From assembly GCA_051646105.1 (NCBI GenBank), contig JBOFCO010000128.1:1-36258 (forward strand): a DNA stretch of 36,258 bases, read 5' to 3'. A program made the translations under genes and the position numbers. The stretch comes from JBOFCO01 sp051646105. GTDB lineage: Bacteria > Pseudomonadota > Alphaproteobacteria > Rhodobacterales > Rhodobacteraceae. This document shows positions 7,588 to 15,963 of the stretch, one piece after another. The notes below the pieces were generated by a model, which saw nothing but the letters and a program-made list of their open reading frames with translations, made no database searches and was not told the DNA's origin. Positions within the stretch are counted from its first letter, which is position 1; every line of letters begins with the position of its first letter.

Positions 7588-7642
7588 AGGATCGTTGCAA
7601 TCGGCCCGGAATCGCGCCCTACTGCGGCCTCAGAACAACTGA

Positions 7643-8485
7643 TTGCGTGTCATCGTGTCATCTGCGCCCAACCTGTCTGCGCCTGATCGTTCCGGGGCGA
7701 CGCCAAACCCGGCATCCGCCCCTGCAGTCATCGAAATCCGGGACCTGCACAAAAGCTATGGCACGCTCGAGGTGCTGAAAGGCGTTTCGCTGGAAGCGCC
7801 ACGCGGGCATGTGATCTCTCTCATCGGGTCCTCGGGTTCGGGGAAATCGACGTTGTTGCGATGCTGCAACCTGCTTGAGGACAGCCAGCAGGGCGAGATT
7901 CTGTTCGAAGGCGAGGCCGTGCACTGGAAGGGCACCGGTCTTGCCCGCCGCCCCGCCGACAGGGCACAGGTGACGCGCATCCGGACAAACCTGTCGATGG
8001 TATTCCAGCAGTTCAATCTGTGGTCGCACATGACCATTCTGCAAAACGTCATGGAAGCGCCCGTCACCGTGTTGGGCCGCCCGAAGGCGGAGGTTGAGGA
8101 CGCCGCCCGCAAATATCTGGCCAAGGTGGGAATCGGCGACAAGTGCGACGCCTACCCGGCAATGCTGTCCGGCGGCCAACAGCAGCGCGCGGCCATTGCC
8201 CGCGCCTTGTGCATGGAACCACGGGCGCTTTTGTTTGACGAACCGACCTCCGCGCTGGATCCCGAGCTGGAGCAGGAGGTCATAAGGGTCATCAAGGCGC
8301 TTGCCGACGAAGGGCGGACGATGATCATCGTCACCCACGACATGCGGCTGGCGGGCGATGTCAGCGATCATACCATCTTTCTTCACAAGGGCCGGATCGA
8401 GGAAGAGGGCCGCCCTGAACAGGTCTTTGGCGCGCCAAGGACCGAACGCCTGCAACAGTTCCTGAGCGCGACTGTGCCGGCCTGA
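7643..8485 (+). CDS. Polar amino-acid ABC transporter ATPase (HisP/ArtP type)
   Basis: The energy-coupling subunit of an uptake transporter for amino acids or related amines. Motifs seen: Walker A GSSGSGKST, Q-loop in VFQQFNLW, signature LSGGQQQR, Walker B ALLFDEP, and switch histidine in VTHD. The VFQQFNLWSHMTILQNV segment is typical of the HisP/GlnQ branch. The start is uncertain: TTG 7643 gives 280 residues with a roughly 28-residue leader before IEIRDLHKSYG; GTG 7655 in frame is an alternative, and neither has a clear ribosome site. First gene of the operon that continues with binding protein and permeases. Confidence 0.9.
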   Translation: MRVIVSSAPNLSAPDRSGATPNPASAPAVIEIRDLHKSYGTLEVLKGVSLEAPRGHVISLIGSSGSGKSTLLRCCNLLEDSQQGEILFEGEAVHWKGTGLARRPADRAQVTRIRTNLSMVFQQFNLWSHMTILQNVMEAPVTVLGRPKAEVEDAARKYLAKVGIGDKCDAYPAMLSGGQQQRAAIARALCMEPRALLFDEPTSALDPELEQEVIRVIKALADEGRTMIIVTHDMRLAGDVSDHTIFLHKGRIEEEGRPEQVFGAPRTERLQQFLSATVPA

Positions 8486-8520
8486 AAACAAAGCAGCTCA
8501 CCAACAGAGAGAGTGTAAAG

Positions 8521-9252
8521 ATGAGAAAACTGATCCTGGGGACCGCTGCACTGGCCCTGAGCGCAGGCATGGCCTTGGCGCAGGACGTCGTGCGTATTGG
8601 GACAGAGGGCGCGTATGAGCCCTATAACTACATCGATCAGGCCACCGGCAAGCTGGCAGGCTTCGAGATCGATCTGGGCAACGAACTTTGCAAGCGCGCT
8701 ACGCTGAATTGTGAATTCGTGCAGAACGCATGGGATTCGATCATCCCGAACCTACAATCCGGCAACTACGACATGATCATGGCCGGTATGTCGATCACCG
8801 ACGAACGGGATGAGGTGATCGATTTCAGCCAGAACTATTTCCCGCCGGCAGCGTCGGCATATGTCGCGCTGAGCGCGGATGCCAAGACCGGCGACGGTGC
8901 CGTTGTGGCGGCGCAGACCGGCACAATCCAGGCAGGCTATGTTGCCGAATCCGGCGCGACGCTGCTGGAATTCGCCACGCCCGACGAAACCGTCGCTGCC
9001 GTGAAGAATGGCGAAGCGGATGCCGTTTTCGCTGACAAAGACTATCTGGCCCCGATTGCTGCGGATTCGAATGGCGAACTGGTCGTGCTGGCCAATGAGG
9101 TGCAGCTTGGCGGCGGCGTCGGTGTGGGCCTGCGCGAAACCGACACAGAACTGAAGGACAAGCTGAACGCGGCCATCCAGACGATGAAGGATGACGGCTC
9201 GCTGAATGCGCTGATCAAGAAGTGGTTCGGCGACGAAGCCGCCGTGTTCTAA
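8521..9252 (+). CDS. Amino-acid ABC transporter periplasmic binding protein
   Basis: A 243-residue family 3 solute-binding protein (HisJ/ArgT/LAO type). The signal peptide is cleaved after ALA near residue 20. Fold markers: RIGTEGAYEPYNYID, LAGFEIDLGNELCKR, QNAWDSIIPNLQSGNYDMIMAGMSITDERDEVIDFSQNY split into its usual blocks, and a C-terminal LIKKWFGD. It captures the substrate in the periplasm for the following permeases. Family members bind Arg, Lys, ornithine, His, octopine or polar amino acids; the ligand cannot be read from sequence. GAGAG lies before ATG 8521. Confidence 0.92.
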   Translation: MRKLILGTAALALSAGMALAQDVVRIGTEGAYEPYNYIDQATGKLAGFEIDLGNELCKRATLNCEFVQNAWDSIIPNLQSGNYDMIMAGMSITDERDEVIDFSQNYFPPAASAYVALSADAKTGDGAVVAAQTGTIQAGYVAESGATLLEFATPDETVAAVKNGEADAVFADKDYLAPIAADSNGELVVLANEVQLGGGVGVGLRETDTELKDKLNAAIQTMKDDGSLNALIKKWFGDEAAVF

Positions 9253-9261
9253 GCAAAGGAA

Positions 9262-9287
9262 GGGGCGGTTCGCCAAAGCACCGCCCC
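9262..9287 (+). repeat. Intercistronic hairpin after the binding-protein gene
   Basis: A perfect 8-bp stem (GGGGCGGT 9262-9269 / ACCGCCCC 9280-9287) with a 10-nt loop, in the 45-nt gap between binding protein and permease and with no T-run. Such hairpins commonly protect the upstream mRNA so that binding protein outnumbers permease (known principle; inferred here). Confidence 0.6.
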
Positions 9288-9297
9288 GCCAACCTTC

Positions 9298-10185
9298 ATG
9301 TTCGAATATTGCGCGGACCCATCGACGCTATCTGGCCTGAAATGGCTTGGCTGCTACCTGACGACGGGGACGCATTTCAATTTCTATTGGTCCTTCGGCA
9401 CTGTATTGCTGCTGTTGGCCGTCGCTGCTCCGGCGGCACTCGCCTTTGGTTTTGCAGGGGCGACGGCAGCCCGGTCGCATGTGTTGCCGGTATCGTGGCT
9501 GGGCCGTATCTATATCGCTGCCGTGCGCGGCGTGCCTGACATCGTCTATTTTCTGTTCTTTGTCATTGCGCTCGATCAGGGGATCGAGTGGTTCAAGCAT
9601 CTGTTCGTCTGCGACGATCTGGGCAAACCGGTCTGGAACGGGCTTGAATTCAGTGTCTGTCCAGCGGCGAAAGTGCCCTTGGCCACCTCCTCGCCATTCT
9701 GGCACAAGGCCTATGGGTTCGCCCTTGCCGTACTGACCTTTGCGCTGGTCTTCGGTGCCTTCGCCGCGAACGTGATCTATGGCGCTATGCAGGCTGTGCC
9801 GCGTGCGCAACTTGAAACGGCGGAAGCCTATGGCATGTCGCACCGACAGGTGTTCCGCAGGGTGCTGGTGCCACAGATGTGGATCTATGCGCTGCCGGGC
9901 CTGTCAAACCTGTGGCTGATCCTGATAAAGGCCACGCCCCTGCTGTTCCTGCTGGGCATACAGGACATTGTCTATTGGGCGCGTGAACTGGGCAGCGCCA
10001 AGACATCGGGCAACAATCCCTATCCGCATGGCGACTGGCGTGTGTTCTATTTCCTGGGCCTGCTGGTATTCTATCTGGCCTTCACACGTGTTTCGGAAAT
10101 CGTGCTGGCACGGCTGACAGCGCGGCTTTCGCACGGACAGGCGACACGTGCGGGCGAAAAGATGCGCAAGGCGGCCGCATCATGA
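9298..10185 (+). CDS. Amino-acid ABC transporter permease 1 (HisQ/M type)
   Basis: A 295-residue inner-membrane permease. The coupling (EAA) loop LETAEAYGMSHRQVFRRVLVP (about residues 168-188) contacts the ATPase. It is longer than typical HisQ (about 230) because of an N-terminal segment (MFEYCADPS) and an extra outer loop, FVCDDLGKPVWNG to SVCP (about 102-122), with two cysteines that could form a disulfide in the periplasm (inference). No good ribosome site precedes ATG 9298, which follows the hairpin; expression may be held below that of the binding protein. The stop overlaps the next start by ATGA. Confidence 0.9.
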   Translation: MFEYCADPSTLSGLKWLGCYLTTGTHFNFYWSFGTVLLLLAVAAPAALAFGFAGATAARSHVLPVSWLGRIYIAAVRGVPDIVYFLFFVIALDQGIEWFKHLFVCDDLGKPVWNGLEFSVCPAAKVPLATSSPFWHKAYGFALAVLTFALVFGAFAANVIYGAMQAVPRAQLETAEAYGMSHRQVFRRVLVPQMWIYALPGLSNLWLILIKATPLLFLLGIQDIVYWARELGSAKTSGNNPYPHGDWRVFYFLGLLVFYLAFTRVSEIVLARLTARLSHGQATRAGEKMRKAAAS

Positions 10186-11009
10186 CCTGCTGGGAAACGC
10201 TTTCCGCCTATGGGTTGCGATCGCTTGGATATGGCGAACGCCTGCTACCGCGCAGCGACTTCACCCTGTGCCAGCACTTCACGCTGATCGGGTCCGGACT
10301 GATCTGGAACATCTATTTCGGCATTCTGGCGCTCGCCTTCGGCTTTTTCCTGGCCAATGCGCTGGCACTGTCCAAGGCCAGCCACAACCCGTTGCTGCGC
10401 AAGCCCGCCGAATGGTTCATCTTCGTCTTTCGCGGTTCCCCTTTGTTCATACAGTTCTTCCTGGCCTATGAACTGCTTGTGCTTCTGCCCAAGACAGGGA
10501 TCGAGTTATTCGGGATAACCCTACAGACCGCCTGGACGACAAAGGCCTGGGCAGGCGCTTTGTTCGTTCTGTTCCTGAATACCGCCGCGTATACGGCCGA
10601 GATCTTTCATGGCGCGCTGATGACAGTGCCCAAGGGCGATCTGGAGGCCGCCGATGCCTATGGCCTGACCGGGTGGAAGAAATTCACCCGCGTGGAATGG
10701 CCAAGCATGCTTCGGCTTGGCTGGCCCGCCTATACGAATGAGGCGATCTTCCTGTTCCATGCGACGACGCTGGTGTTCTTTTCCGGCTTCCCGGCGTTTC
10801 AGCAGCGGGGCGATGCGCTGTATTACGCAAACTACTTCGCCGACAAGACGTTCAACCCGTTCATCCCCTACCCGATCGTGGCGTTCTACTTCATCCTGCT
10901 GACGCTGCTTCTGGTCTGGGTGTTCGGGTTGGCGAACCGACGGCTCAACCGGCATCTGCCGGGAAACACGCGGCAACGACTAAAGATCAGGCCGCAAATC
11001 ATCCGATGA
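10182..11009 (+). CDS. Amino-acid ABC transporter permease 2 (HisM type)
   Basis: A 275-residue partner permease forming a heterodimer with the previous protein. The EAA loop is GDLEAADAYGLTGWKKFTRVEWP (about 150-172). There are several hydrophobic spans and an N-terminal extension (MTCWETLSAYGLRSLGYGERLLPRS) before the first membrane helix. It starts with ATG in a 4-nt overlap with the preceding stop, showing translational coupling. The next gene, a glutamine-synthetase-like ligase, starts 7 nt after its stop, so transport and metabolism are one operon. Confidence 0.92.
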   Translation: MTCWETLSAYGLRSLGYGERLLPRSDFTLCQHFTLIGSGLIWNIYFGILALAFGFFLANALALSKASHNPLLRKPAEWFIFVFRGSPLFIQFFLAYELLVLLPKTGIELFGITLQTAWTTKAWAGALFVLFLNTAAYTAEIFHGALMTVPKGDLEAADAYGLTGWKKFTRVEWPSMLRLGWPAYTNEAIFLFHATTLVFFSGFPAFQQRGDALYYANYFADKTFNPFIPYPIVAFYFILLTLLLVWVFGLANRRLNRHLPGNTRQRLKIRPQIIR

Positions 11010-11016
11010 GGAGATC

Positions 11017-12354
11017 ATGAAGAACTGGCTTCGCAAGCACCCGCAGGTGCGCACAATCCGTGTGGCCGCCGCCGATCTGAACGGCCAGGCACGCGGCAAA
11101 CGCATCCCGGCGCGCTTTGCCGAAAAGATGGCGACCGAAGGCACGCGGTTCCCGCTGTCTGTGTTGTCGCTGGACATCTGGGGCGAGGATATCGAGGACA
11201 GCCCGCTGGTGTTCGATTCCGGCGATGCGGACGGCATCCTGCGCCCGACCGAACGCGGCTTCATGCCGATGCCATGGCTGGACGCGCCGACGGCGCTGCT
11301 GCCGATCTGGATGTACCGCGAAAACGGCCAGCCCTATGATGGTGACCCGCGTCATGCGCTGGCAAATGTCGTCGCCCGTTTCGCGGAACGCGGCCTGACG
11401 CCGGTCGTCGCGATGGAGATGGAATTCTTCCTGATCGATGACAGCGGCAAGAAGTTGCAGGTGCCACCATCGCCCCGGTCGGGCAAGCGGCGCAAGGCGG
11501 CAGAAATCCTGTCGATCCGTGCGCTTGACGCATTCGACACGTTCTTTACCGACCTTTACGACGCCTGCGAGGCGATGGACATTCCCGCCGATACCGCGAT
11601 TTCCGAAGCGGGTCTTGGTCAATTCGAAATCAACATGATGCATCAGGAAGATGCCCTGCGCGCCGCCGACGATGCCTGGTTGTTCAAGATGCTGGTCAAG
11701 GGGCTTGCGCGGCGCCACGGCTTTGCGGCCAGCTTCATGGCAAAACCCTATTCCGAATATTCCGGCAACGGGTTGCACACCCATTTTTCCATCATCGACA
11801 AGCACGGTCGGAATGTGTTCTCTAACGGCGGCACGGAAGGATCAGGTATTCTGAAACAGGCAATTGCGGGTTGTCTGCACGCCATGCCGGACAGCACCTT
11901 GATCTTTGCGCCGCATTCCAACAGCTACGAACGGCTTGTGCCCGACGCCCATGCGCCGAACACCGTCTGCTGGGCTTATGAAAACCGCACTTCGGCGATC
12001 CGGGTGCCTTCGGGAAATCCGTCGGCGCGGCGGATCGAACATCGCGTGGCGGGTGGTGATGTGAACCCCTATCTGATGCTGACTGCCGTTCTGGGCGCGG
12101 CATTGATGGGAATCGAACGCCAGATGGAGCCGCCGCCACCGATCACGGGCAACGCCTATGCGATCAAGGGGCTGAAAATGATCCCCGACAACTGGTCCGA
12201 TGCCATTGACGCTTTCGAGAAAAGCCCAGTCGTTTCGGAAATCTTCTCTCAGGAACTGATCCGCAACCTTGTGCAGACCAAGCGCCAGGAAATGCACTAC
12301 ATGGCCGAACTCAGCCCCGAAGAGCAGGTCGAACTCTACCTAGACACCGTGTAA
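11017..12354 (+). CDS. Glutamine synthetase-family ligase 1 (PuuA/GlnT-like)
   Basis: A 445-residue enzyme of the GS superfamily that probably joins glutamate to an amine (gamma-glutamylation) with ATP, as PuuA does with putrescine. Active-site blocks: VVAMEMEFFL (metal ligands), GLGQFEINMMHQEDAL, GNGLHTHFS, NSYERLVPD, and ENRTSAIRVP with RIEHRVAGGDVNPYL. It lacks the adenylylation tyrosine region of GlnA and has a short N-terminal domain, which points to a non-ammonia acceptor. GAGGAG lies 5 nt before ATG. True substrate unknown; the second ligase gene at 13114 differs clearly in sequence. Confidence 0.88.
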   Translation: MKNWLRKHPQVRTIRVAAADLNGQARGKRIPARFAEKMATEGTRFPLSVLSLDIWGEDIEDSPLVFDSGDADGILRPTERGFMPMPWLDAPTALLPIWMYRENGQPYDGDPRHALANVVARFAERGLTPVVAMEMEFFLIDDSGKKLQVPPSPRSGKRRKAAEILSIRALDAFDTFFTDLYDACEAMDIPADTAISEAGLGQFEINMMHQEDALRAADDAWLFKMLVKGLARRHGFAASFMAKPYSEYSGNGLHTHFSIIDKHGRNVFSNGGTEGSGILKQAIAGCLHAMPDSTLIFAPHSNSYERLVPDAHAPNTVCWAYENRTSAIRVPSGNPSARRIEHRVAGGDVNPYLMLTAVLGAALMGIERQMEPPPPITGNAYAIKGLKMIPDNWSDAIDAFEKSPVVSEIFSQELIRNLVQTKRQEMHYMAELSPEEQVELYLDTV

Positions 12355-12363
12355 ACAGCAGCG

Positions 12364-12400
12364 CCCGCCAGCCCCTTGCCAGTCAAGGCGGGGCGGGTTT
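12364..12400 (+). terminator. Possible attenuating hairpin between ligase 1 and amidotransferase
   Basis: CCCGCC (12364-12369) pairs with GGCGGG (12392-12397), and inner CCCCTTG pairs with CAAGGCGGG with a bulge; TTT follows. The T-run is short, so partial termination or mRNA processing is more likely than full termination. The remaining gap to 12430 shows no gene. Confidence 0.4.
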
Positions 12401-12429
12401 AGGCTTTAGACGCAACAAGCAGGCATACC

Positions 12430-13110
12430 ATGCTGATCGGCATCCTTCAGACGGGCCAGGCCCCGGACGGACTTCGTGACGACGAAGGCGACTATCCCGA
12501 CATGTTCGAAAAGCTGCTCGCGGGCCATGGGTTTACATTCCGCACCTGGCGCGTTCTGGACATGCAGTTCCCGGACACACCACAGAATGCCGATGGCTGG
12601 CTCATTACCGGATCGCGTCACGGTGCCTATGAGGACCTGCCCTTCATCAAACCGCTCGAGGATTTCATTCGCCGCGTCTATGCCGCGCATGTGCCCCTGG
12701 TCGGCATCTGTTTCGGGCACCAGATCATTGCGCAGGCATTGGGCGGCAAGGTCGAGAAGTTTGCCGGCGGCTGGTCTGTCGGCCCGCAGGATTACGATTT
12801 CGGCGGAGAGAAGCTGACGCTGAATGCGTGGCATCAGGATCAGGTGACCGTCCGCCCGAAAGATGCGGCAGTCATCGCGGCGAACTCTTACTGCGAAAAT
12901 GCGGCGCTGGTCTATGGCGACCGTGCCTTTACTGTGCAGGCGCATCCGGAGTTTTCGGATGCTTTTGTGGGCGGTCTCATGGAAAAGCGAGGGCGTGGTG
13001 TCGTCCCTCAGGACCGTCTTGAGGCCGCGGGGACGCGGCTTGGCCAACCCAATCAATCGTCCACCATCGCAGACCGCATGGCGGCATTCTTCAAACAACC
13101 ACGCGGGTGA
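12430..13110 (+). CDS. Class I glutamine amidotransferase-like hydrolase
   Basis: A 226-residue single-domain GATase1 protein. Catalytic triad visible: Cys94 in GICFGHQ, His172 and Glu174 in AHPEF. With no synthase domain attached it probably hydrolyses a gamma-glutamyl amide, the job of PuuD, which releases the amine product from the glutamyl carrier. That role is inferred from the two flanking ligases and the downstream oxidase and aminotransferase. PuuD itself belongs to a different subgroup, so equivalence is not certain. It starts at ATG 12430 and ends 3 nt before the second ligase. Confidence 0.85.
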   Translation: MLIGILQTGQAPDGLRDDEGDYPDMFEKLLAGHGFTFRTWRVLDMQFPDTPQNADGWLITGSRHGAYEDLPFIKPLEDFIRRVYAAHVPLVGICFGHQIIAQALGGKVEKFAGGWSVGPQDYDFGGEKLTLNAWHQDQVTVRPKDAAVIAANSYCENAALVYGDRAFTVQAHPEFSDAFVGGLMEKRGRGVVPQDRLEAAGTRLGQPNQSSTIADRMAAFFKQPRG

Positions 13111-13113
13111 TGT

Positions 13114-14469
13114 ATGGCGAACTGGATGGACAAGTTGCCGGAAGCGGCGCGGGACTACATCGGCAACCGCCGCGTGGACGAGGTGGAATGCGTTATCGGT
13201 GACATTGCCGGGGTCGCGCGTGGCAAGGCGATGCCCGCCGCGAAATTTGCCAAGCAGACGAACTACTTCCTGCCCAATTCGATCTTTCTGCAAACGATCA
13301 CAGGCGAATGGGCCGATAACCCGTTTGATGCCTTCACCGAACCGGACATGATCCTGGAACCGGACTGGTCCACGGCGACGGCAGCACCCTGGACAGCGGA
13401 TGTGACGCTACAGGTCATTCACGATGCCAAGGACCAGCAGGGCAACCTGATCGCGTTCAGCCCCCGCAATGTGCTGCGCCGCATCATCGGTCTTTACGAA
13501 GCGCAGGGCTGGCGGCCAGTCGTGGCCCCGGAAATGGAATTCTTCCTGACCGCCCGCAACATCGATCCGAACCAGCCGGTGATCCCGCCGATGGGCCGCT
13601 CAGGCCGCCGCGCCGCCGCGAAACAGGCCTATTCGCTGTCGGCAGTGGATGAATACGGCAAGGTGATCGACGACCTTTACGATTTTGCTGAGGCGCAGGG
13701 ACTGGAGATTGACGGGATCCTGCAGGAAGGAGGCGCAGGCCAGATCGAGCTGAACCTTGCGCATGGCGATCCGGTGCGACTGGCGGACGATGTGTTCTTT
13801 TTCAAAAGAATGATCCGCGAAGCGGCGCTGCGCCACGATTGCTTCGCCACCTTCATGGCCAAACCCATCGCGGGGGAGCCGGGCAGCGCCATGCATATCC
13901 ATACCTCGGTCGTGGATATCAAGACGGGCAGGAACATCTTTGCCGGGCCGAAAGGCGTGGAAACCGATGCCTTCAACCATTTCATCGCCGGAATGCAGCA
14001 TCACATGGGGGCCGCCGTGGCGCTGTTCGCGCCCTATGTGAACAGCTACCGCCGCTATGTTCCAGACTTCGCCGCCCCGATCAATCTGGAATGGGGCCGC
14101 GACAACCGCACGACAGGGCTGCGGATTCCGATTTCCTCCTCTGCCGCACGACGGGTGGAAAACCGGCTGCCGGGGATGGATTGCAATCCGTATCTGGGCA
14201 TCGCAGCAACGCTGGCCTGCGGCTATCTGGGTCTGATGGAAAAGCGCGCAGCACGGCCGGAGTTCAGCGGATCGGCCTATATCGACAGCGACGAAATCCC
14301 CGCGAACCTGGGCGATGCGCTGGACCTGCTGGAAGAGGACGCCGCCCTGCAAGAGGTGATGGGGGTGGATTTCATCAAGGTCTACGACAGCGTTAAGCGT
14401 AATGAATACAAGGAATTTCTGCAGGTCATCAGCCCGTGGGAGCGCGAGCACCTGCTTCTGAACGTATGA
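13114..14469 (+). CDS. Glutamine synthetase-family ligase 2 (PuuA-like)
   Basis: A 451-residue GS-superfamily enzyme, clearly diverged from ligase 1 over its whole length. Active-site blocks: VVAPEMEFFL, GGAGQIELNLAHGDP, GSAMHIHTSV, NSYRRYVPDFAAP, DNRTTGLRIP and RRVENRLPGMDCNPYL. It is closer than ligase 1 to gamma-glutamylputrescine synthetase by motif style (GSAMHIHTS, RVENRLPG). It starts 3 nt after the amidotransferase stop and its own stop overlaps the oxidase start (ATGA). Two ligases in one operon suggest two amines, two successive steps, or a heteromeric enzyme. Confidence 0.9.
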   Translation: MANWMDKLPEAARDYIGNRRVDEVECVIGDIAGVARGKAMPAAKFAKQTNYFLPNSIFLQTITGEWADNPFDAFTEPDMILEPDWSTATAAPWTADVTLQVIHDAKDQQGNLIAFSPRNVLRRIIGLYEAQGWRPVVAPEMEFFLTARNIDPNQPVIPPMGRSGRRAAAKQAYSLSAVDEYGKVIDDLYDFAEAQGLEIDGILQEGGAGQIELNLAHGDPVRLADDVFFFKRMIREAALRHDCFATFMAKPIAGEPGSAMHIHTSVVDIKTGRNIFAGPKGVETDAFNHFIAGMQHHMGAAVALFAPYVNSYRRYVPDFAAPINLEWGRDNRTTGLRIPISSSAARRVENRLPGMDCNPYLGIAATLACGYLGLMEKRAARPEFSGSAYIDSDEIPANLGDALDLLEEDAALQEVMGVDFIKVYDSVKRNEYKEFLQVISPWEREHLLLNV

Positions 14470-15812
14470 ACCTGCTGTTCGCCAACGACCGCGCCGGGCA
14501 GTATCCGGCAAGCTGGTATGCCGCCACGGCGGTGGCAGCACCCGCGCATCCGCCGCTAAAGGGCAAGCATCGCGCCGATGTCTGCATCGTCGGCGGCGGT
14601 TATACCGGCCTGTCGGCAGCGCTGCATCTGGCGCGGGCGGGGCTGGATGTGGTGCTGCTGGAAGCGCATCGCGTGGGCTTCGGCGCGTCAGGACGCAACG
14701 GCGGTCAGGTCGGTTCCGGGCAGCGGCTGGAACAGGATGCCCTGGAAAAAATGGCCGGGCTCGACATTGCCCGTCAGCTTTGGTCCTTTGCCGAGGAAGC
14801 CAAATCGCTGGTCCGGGGATTGGTCGAAGGCGGCGGGGGCAACGCGCCCATGCCCGGCGTGACATGGAAACCCGGTATCGCACATGCGTGCTGGCAGGAT
14901 GCCGAGGTGACCCACGCCCACCGCTATGCCGAAAAGCTGGCGCGAGATTACGGCTATGCGCAGGTTACGCCTTTGGATCGGCAAGCGCTGTCGGGCATCG
15001 TGAAATCCGATGCTTACAAGGGCGGCGATCTGGACATGGGCGCCGGCCATATCCATCCGCTGAACTACGCGCTTGGTCTGGCCGCCGCCGCACAGAATGC
15101 CGGGGCGCGGCTTCACGAAGGCACGCTTGTCCATGAAATCCGTCATGGAACCTCGCCCGGAGGCAGGGCGCCCGGTGGCAAGGTGACGGTGCGCAGCAAT
15201 CACGGGCAGGTAGAGGCCGATCACCTGATCCTTGCCTGCAACGGCTATCTGGGGCGGCTTGACCTGAAGGTTGCGGCGCGCGTCATGCCGATCAACAACT
15301 TCATCATCGCCACAGAACCTTTGGGCGACCGGGCGTCGCAGGTCCTGGCCCGCGACGTGGCCGTGGCCGACAGCAAGTTCGTGGTCAACTACTTCCGCCT
15401 GTCCGAAGACGGTCGTCTGCTGTTCGGCGGCGGTGAAAGTTATGGCTACCGGTTTCCCCGCGATCTGGTGGCAACGGTGAGAAAGCCGATGCTGCAGGTG
15501 TTCCCGCAGCTTGCCGATGTGCGGGTCGATCATGCCTGGGGCGGCACGCTGGCGATCACCATGAACCGGATGCCCTGCTTCGCCCGCCCCCAGCCCAACG
15601 TGTTGTCGGCATCGGGCTATTCCGGGCACGGGGTCGCCATGGCGACACTCGCCGGAAAGATCATGGCCGAAGCCGTCCGTGGACAGGCCGCGCGTTTCGA
15701 CGTCATGGCGGGGCTGCCAACACGGGCTTTTCCCGGCGGCGGGGCGTTCCGCAGCCCGCTGCTGGCACTGGCGATGACATGGTATTCCATGCGGGACCGG
15801 CTGGGGATTTAG
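14466..15812 (+). CDS. FAD-dependent amine oxidase (PuuB/DAO family)
   Basis: A 448-residue flavoenzyme of the DAO fold. The dinucleotide-binding motif VGGGYTGLSAALHLA begins near residue 42, and GFGASGRNGGQ is the second flavin motif typical of gamma-glutamylputrescine oxidase and related N-substituted amino acid oxidases. A C-terminal SGHGVAMATLAGKIMAEA segment completes the flavin site. It probably oxidises the gamma-glutamyl amine to an aldehyde plus ammonia and hydrogen peroxide. ATG 14466 overlaps the stop of ligase 2; a longer frame from 14436 is unlikely because it lies inside ligase 2. Confidence 0.9.
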   Translation: MNLLFANDRAGQYPASWYAATAVAAPAHPPLKGKHRADVCIVGGGYTGLSAALHLARAGLDVVLLEAHRVGFGASGRNGGQVGSGQRLEQDALEKMAGLDIARQLWSFAEEAKSLVRGLVEGGGGNAPMPGVTWKPGIAHACWQDAEVTHAHRYAEKLARDYGYAQVTPLDRQALSGIVKSDAYKGGDLDMGAGHIHPLNYALGLAAAAQNAGARLHEGTLVHEIRHGTSPGGRAPGGKVTVRSNHGQVEADHLILACNGYLGRLDLKVAARVMPINNFIIATEPLGDRASQVLARDVAVADSKFVVNYFRLSEDGRLLFGGGESYGYRFPRDLVATVRKPMLQVFPQLADVRVDHAWGGTLAITMNRMPCFARPQPNVLSASGYSGHGVAMATLAGKIMAEAVRGQAARFDVMAGLPTRAFPGGGAFRSPLLALAMTWYSMRDRLGI

Positions 15813-15906
15813 CCGGTGCCCCGGTCAGAATGACGCATTCCCTGTGGGCAATCGCGACGCCTTGCCGGAAGTTCCGGGCATTCCGCCGCGTTTCATGTCG
15901 GCCCGA

Positions 15907-15940
15907 TTGATCCCGCGCAAGCCAAAGGCTAGCCTTGCGC
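15907..15940 (+). promoter_or_regulatory. Candidate promoter with overlapping operator, before the aminotransferase
   Basis: -35 TTGATC (15907-15912), 17-nt spacer, -10 TAGCCT (15930-15935). An inverted repeat GCGCAAG (15915-15921) / CTTGCGC (15934-15940) surrounds the -10, and a 12-bp palindrome AAGGCTAGCCTT (15925-15936) covers it. This looks like a regulated internal promoter in the 151-nt gap after the oxidase. The match is read by eye only. Otherwise 15813-15963 holds nothing evident. Confidence 0.45.
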
Positions 15941-15963
15941 AAACAGAGAGCAAAGGAAAGATC

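Noticed and set aside
13600..14883. 427-residue open frame on the - strand opposite ligase 2
   Set aside because: Shadow frame of the ligase and oxidase genes; low-complexity Arg/Pro-rich start.
14688..15629. 313-residue frame opposite the FAD oxidase
   Set aside because: Antisense shadow with no motif; the oxidase frame carries clear flavin motifs.
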